Of a stretch of DNA of 64,000 nucleotides, positions 62,216 to 64,000 are shown one piece after another (the first letter of the stretch is position 1; each line of letters starts with the position of its first letter). The notes under the pieces are model-generated. The model was not told the DNA's origin, did not search any database, and worked only from the letters and a program-made list of their open reading frames with translations. A program made the translations under genes and the position numbers. Source of the DNA: an uncultured Oscillospiraceae bacterium (lineage in GTDB: Bacteria > Bacillota > Clostridia > Oscillospirales > Ruminococcaceae); contig CAKSWY010000003.1 in assembly GCA_934513685.1 (NCBI GenBank), positions 1-64,000 of the forward strand. The letters run 5' to 3'.

Positions 62216-64000
62216 ATGGCAAACAAACAAGCCTACGACAACGAAAGCATTACCAGCCTGAAAGGCGCGGATCGGGTGCGCAAGCGCCCGGCCGTTATTT
62301 TCGGCTCCGACGGTATGGAGGGCTGCGCCCATTCCATTTTCGAGATCCTCTCCAACTCCATTGACGAGGCCCGGGAGGGGTACGGCGATAAGATTATTGT
62401 CACCCGCTTCAAGGACGGCAGCGTTCAGGTGGAGGACTTCGGCCGCGGTATGCCCGTGGATTACAACCAGGGCGAGGAACGGTACAACTGGGAGCTGCTG
62501 TTCTGCGAGATGTATGCAGGCGGCAAGTACACGGCCGGGGATGATAATTATGAGTTCTCCCTGGGCCTGAACGGCCTGGGCCTGTGCGCCACCCAGTACG
62601 CCAGCGCCTGGATGACCGCGGACATCTACCGGGACGGCCAGCACTACCACCTGGACTTCAAGAAGGGTGAGAACGTGGGCGGCCTGCACAAGGAGCCTTA
62701 CAAGGGCCGCCGCACCGGCAGCATCATCCGCTGGAAGCCCGACGACGAGGTGTTTACCGACATCAACGTGCCTGCGGAGTACTTCCGGGATGTGATGAAG
62801 CGCCAGGCCGTGGTCAACGCGGGCATTACGCTGATTCTGCGGGATGAAACCGGCGCCGAGCCCACCGAAGAGACCTTCTACTATGAGAACGGCATTCAGG
62901 ACTATGTGCAGGAGATCGCCGGGCTGGACGGCCTGACCCCCGTGGTGTTCTGCGAGAGCAGCGCCGTCGGCCGCGACCGGGCCGACCAGCCGGACTACAA
63001 GGTGAAGATGAGCGCGGCCTTCTGCTTTTCCAACAAGGTGCAGCTGCTGGAATACTACCACAACTCCAGCTGGCTGGAACACGGCGGCAGCCCGGACAAG
63101 GCGGTGCGATCGGCCTTTGTGAGCCAGATCAACGCCTATCTGAAGGCCAAGAACCTGTATAAAAAAGGCGAAAGCCAGATCACCTTCGCCGATGTGCAGG
63201 ACTGCCTGATCTTTGTTTCCTCCAGCTTCTCCACCCGTACCAGCTACGAAAACCAGACCAAGAAGGCCATTAACAACAAGTTTGTGGCCCAGGCCATGAC
63301 GGACTTCCTCAAGCACCAGCTGGAGGTCTACTTTCTGGAAAAGCCCGAGGAGGCCCAGAAGCTCTGCCAGCAGGTGCTCATCAACAAGCAGAGCCGGGAA
63401 CACGCCGAAAAGACCCGCCAGTCCATTAAGAAAACCATGTCCAGCCAGCTGGACATCGCCAACCGGGTGGCCAAATTTGTGGACTGCCGCAGCCGGGACG
63501 CCTCGGTGCGGGAGCTGTACATCGTGGAGGGCGATTCCGCCATGGGCGCGGTGAAAACCAGTCGCGATTCCGAGTTCCAGGCCATTATGCCGGTGCGCGG
63601 CAAGATCCTGAACTGCCTGAAGGCGGATTACGACCGCATTTTCAAGAGCGAGATCATCACGGACCTGATCCGCGTGATGGGCTGCGGCGTGGAGCTGGGC
63701 GGCAAAAGCAAAAAAGACCTGGCCACGTTCGACCTGGCCTCGCTTCGGTTCAACAAGGTGGTCATCTGCACCGATGCAGACGTGGACGGCTACCAGATCC
63801 GCACCCTGATCCTCACCATGCTCTACCGGCTGGTGCCCACGCTCATCGAGAAGGGCTACGTCTACATTGCCGAAAGCCCTCTGTATGAGATCAACACCAA
63901 AAGCAAGACCTATTTTGCCTACACCGAGCAGGAAAAGGCGGGCATTCTGGCCCGCATTGAGGGCGAAAAGTACACCATCCAGCGCTCCAAAGGTCTGGGC
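62216..64000 (+). CDS. GyrB/ParE-type topoisomerase subunit, atypical; 5' part
   Basis: The first 595 codons of a type IIA topoisomerase ATPase subunit; the gene runs off the right edge. GHKL ATPase parts are VRKRPAVIFGSDGMEGCAHSIFEILSNSIDEA, VEDFGRGMPVDY and FSLGLNGLGLCATQYAS. The Toprim part has LYIVEGDSAMGAVKTSRDSEFQAIMPVRGKILN and VVICTDADVDGYQIRTLIL. Differences from ordinary GyrB and ParE are EGDSAMG for EGDSAGGSA and DGYQIRTL for DGSHIRTL. GGAGG precedes the ATG. Such divergent second copies occur in clostridia; the partner A subunit, if next, is outside the window. Confidence 0.88.
   Translation, partial: MANKQAYDNESITSLKGADRVRKRPAVIFGSDGMEGCAHSIFEILSNSIDEAREGYGDKIIVTRFKDGSVQVEDFGRGMPVDYNQGEERYNWELLFCEMYAGGKYTAGDDNYEFSLGLNGLGLCATQYASAWMTADIYRDGQHYHLDFKKGENVGGLHKEPYKGRRTGSIIRWKPDDEVFTDINVPAEYFRDVMKRQAVVNAGITLILRDETGAEPTEETFYYENGIQDYVQEIAGLDGLTPVVFCESSAVGRDRADQPDYKVKMSAAFCFSNKVQLLEYYHNSSWLEHGGSPDKAVRSAFVSQINAYLKAKNLYKKGESQITFADVQDCLIFVSSSFSTRTSYENQTKKAINNKFVAQAMTDFLKHQLEVYFLEKPEEAQKLCQQVLINKQSREHAEKTRQSIKKTMSSQLDIANRVAKFVDCRSRDASVRELYIVEGDSAMGAVKTSRDSEFQAIMPVRGKILNCLKADYDRIFKSEIITDLIRVMGCGVELGGKSKKDLATFDLASLRFNKVVICTDADVDGYQIRTLILTMLYRLVPTLIEKGYVYIAESPLYEINTKSKTYFAYTEQEKAGILARIEGEKYTIQRSKGLG

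Noticed and set aside
1..64000. CRISPR arrays, insertion sequences, prophage genes or toxin-antitoxin pairs
   Set aside because: No regularly spaced direct repeats, transposases, integrases or phage structural genes were seen in reading the window.

Overview
The window is a piece of a high-GC (roughly 60% by eye) chromosome from an anaerobic Firmicute. The gene content fits a butyrate-producing gut member of the Oscillospiraceae (the Faecalibacterium / Gemmiger / Subdoligranulum neighbourhood). The evidence is a complete acetyl-CoA to butyrate gene set with a butyryl-CoA:acetate CoA-transferase, the Firmicute order rimP-nusA-ylxR-ylxQ-infB-rbfA-nrnA-truB-ribF, RNase J, GdpP and FtsH, and Shine-Dalgarno sites with frequent GTG and TTG starts. 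The taxon is inferred from content and was not searched.

Layout. (1) 1-3.8 kb: the end of a GT39-like membrane glycosyltransferase, an inverted-repeat element, an M29 aminopeptidase and an OafA-type acyltransferase. (2) 3.8-12.5 kb: a transcription/translation operon behind a strong extended -10 promoter, closed by a terminator after ribF. (3) 12.6-14.3 kb: a polytopic membrane protein and tRNA-Pro(UGG) with its own promoter and terminator. (4) 14.9-23.7 kb: the butyrate module. The CoA-transferase gene (but) is divergent from coaD and thl-crt-hbd-bcd-etfB-etfA, with hairpins between several genes and a strong terminator at the end. Acetyl-CoA is condensed (Thl), reduced (Hbd), dehydrated (Crt), reduced by Bcd/EtfAB with electron bifurcation, and exchanged with acetate (But). 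(5) 23.8-43.8 kb: a small unknown gene, then a long exopolysaccharide/capsule cluster. It holds a WbaP-type initiating phosphotransferase, at least six glycosyltransferases including a GT10 fucosyltransferase, a radical SAM protein, a Wzx-like flippase, a Wzy-like polymerase, a NeuD-like/NahK-like fusion, a phosphodiesterase and a membrane protein. A decayed alpha/beta-hydrolase gene lies inside the cluster on the opposite strand. (6) 44-47.3 kb: a tandem pair of AgcS sodium:alanine symporters with duplicated promoters. (7) 47.4-49.9 kb, minus strand: iscU, iscS and rnhA. (8) 50-61.9 kb: a putative structured non-coding RNA and long leader before rnjA, then gdpP-rplI-dnaB-tilS-hpt-ftsH and a tail-anchored zinc-ribbon protein. 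(9) 62 kb to the end: the first 595 codons of an atypical GyrB/ParE-type topoisomerase subunit.

No CRISPR array, insertion sequence, rRNA or phage gene was seen. The main items for follow-up are the NeuD/kinase fusion and the fucosyltransferase/radical SAM content of the polysaccharide cluster, the orphan transcript and possible attenuator before rnjA, the duplicated symporters, the inverted-repeat element at 1.07-1.26 kb, and the AT-rich promoter island inside tilS.
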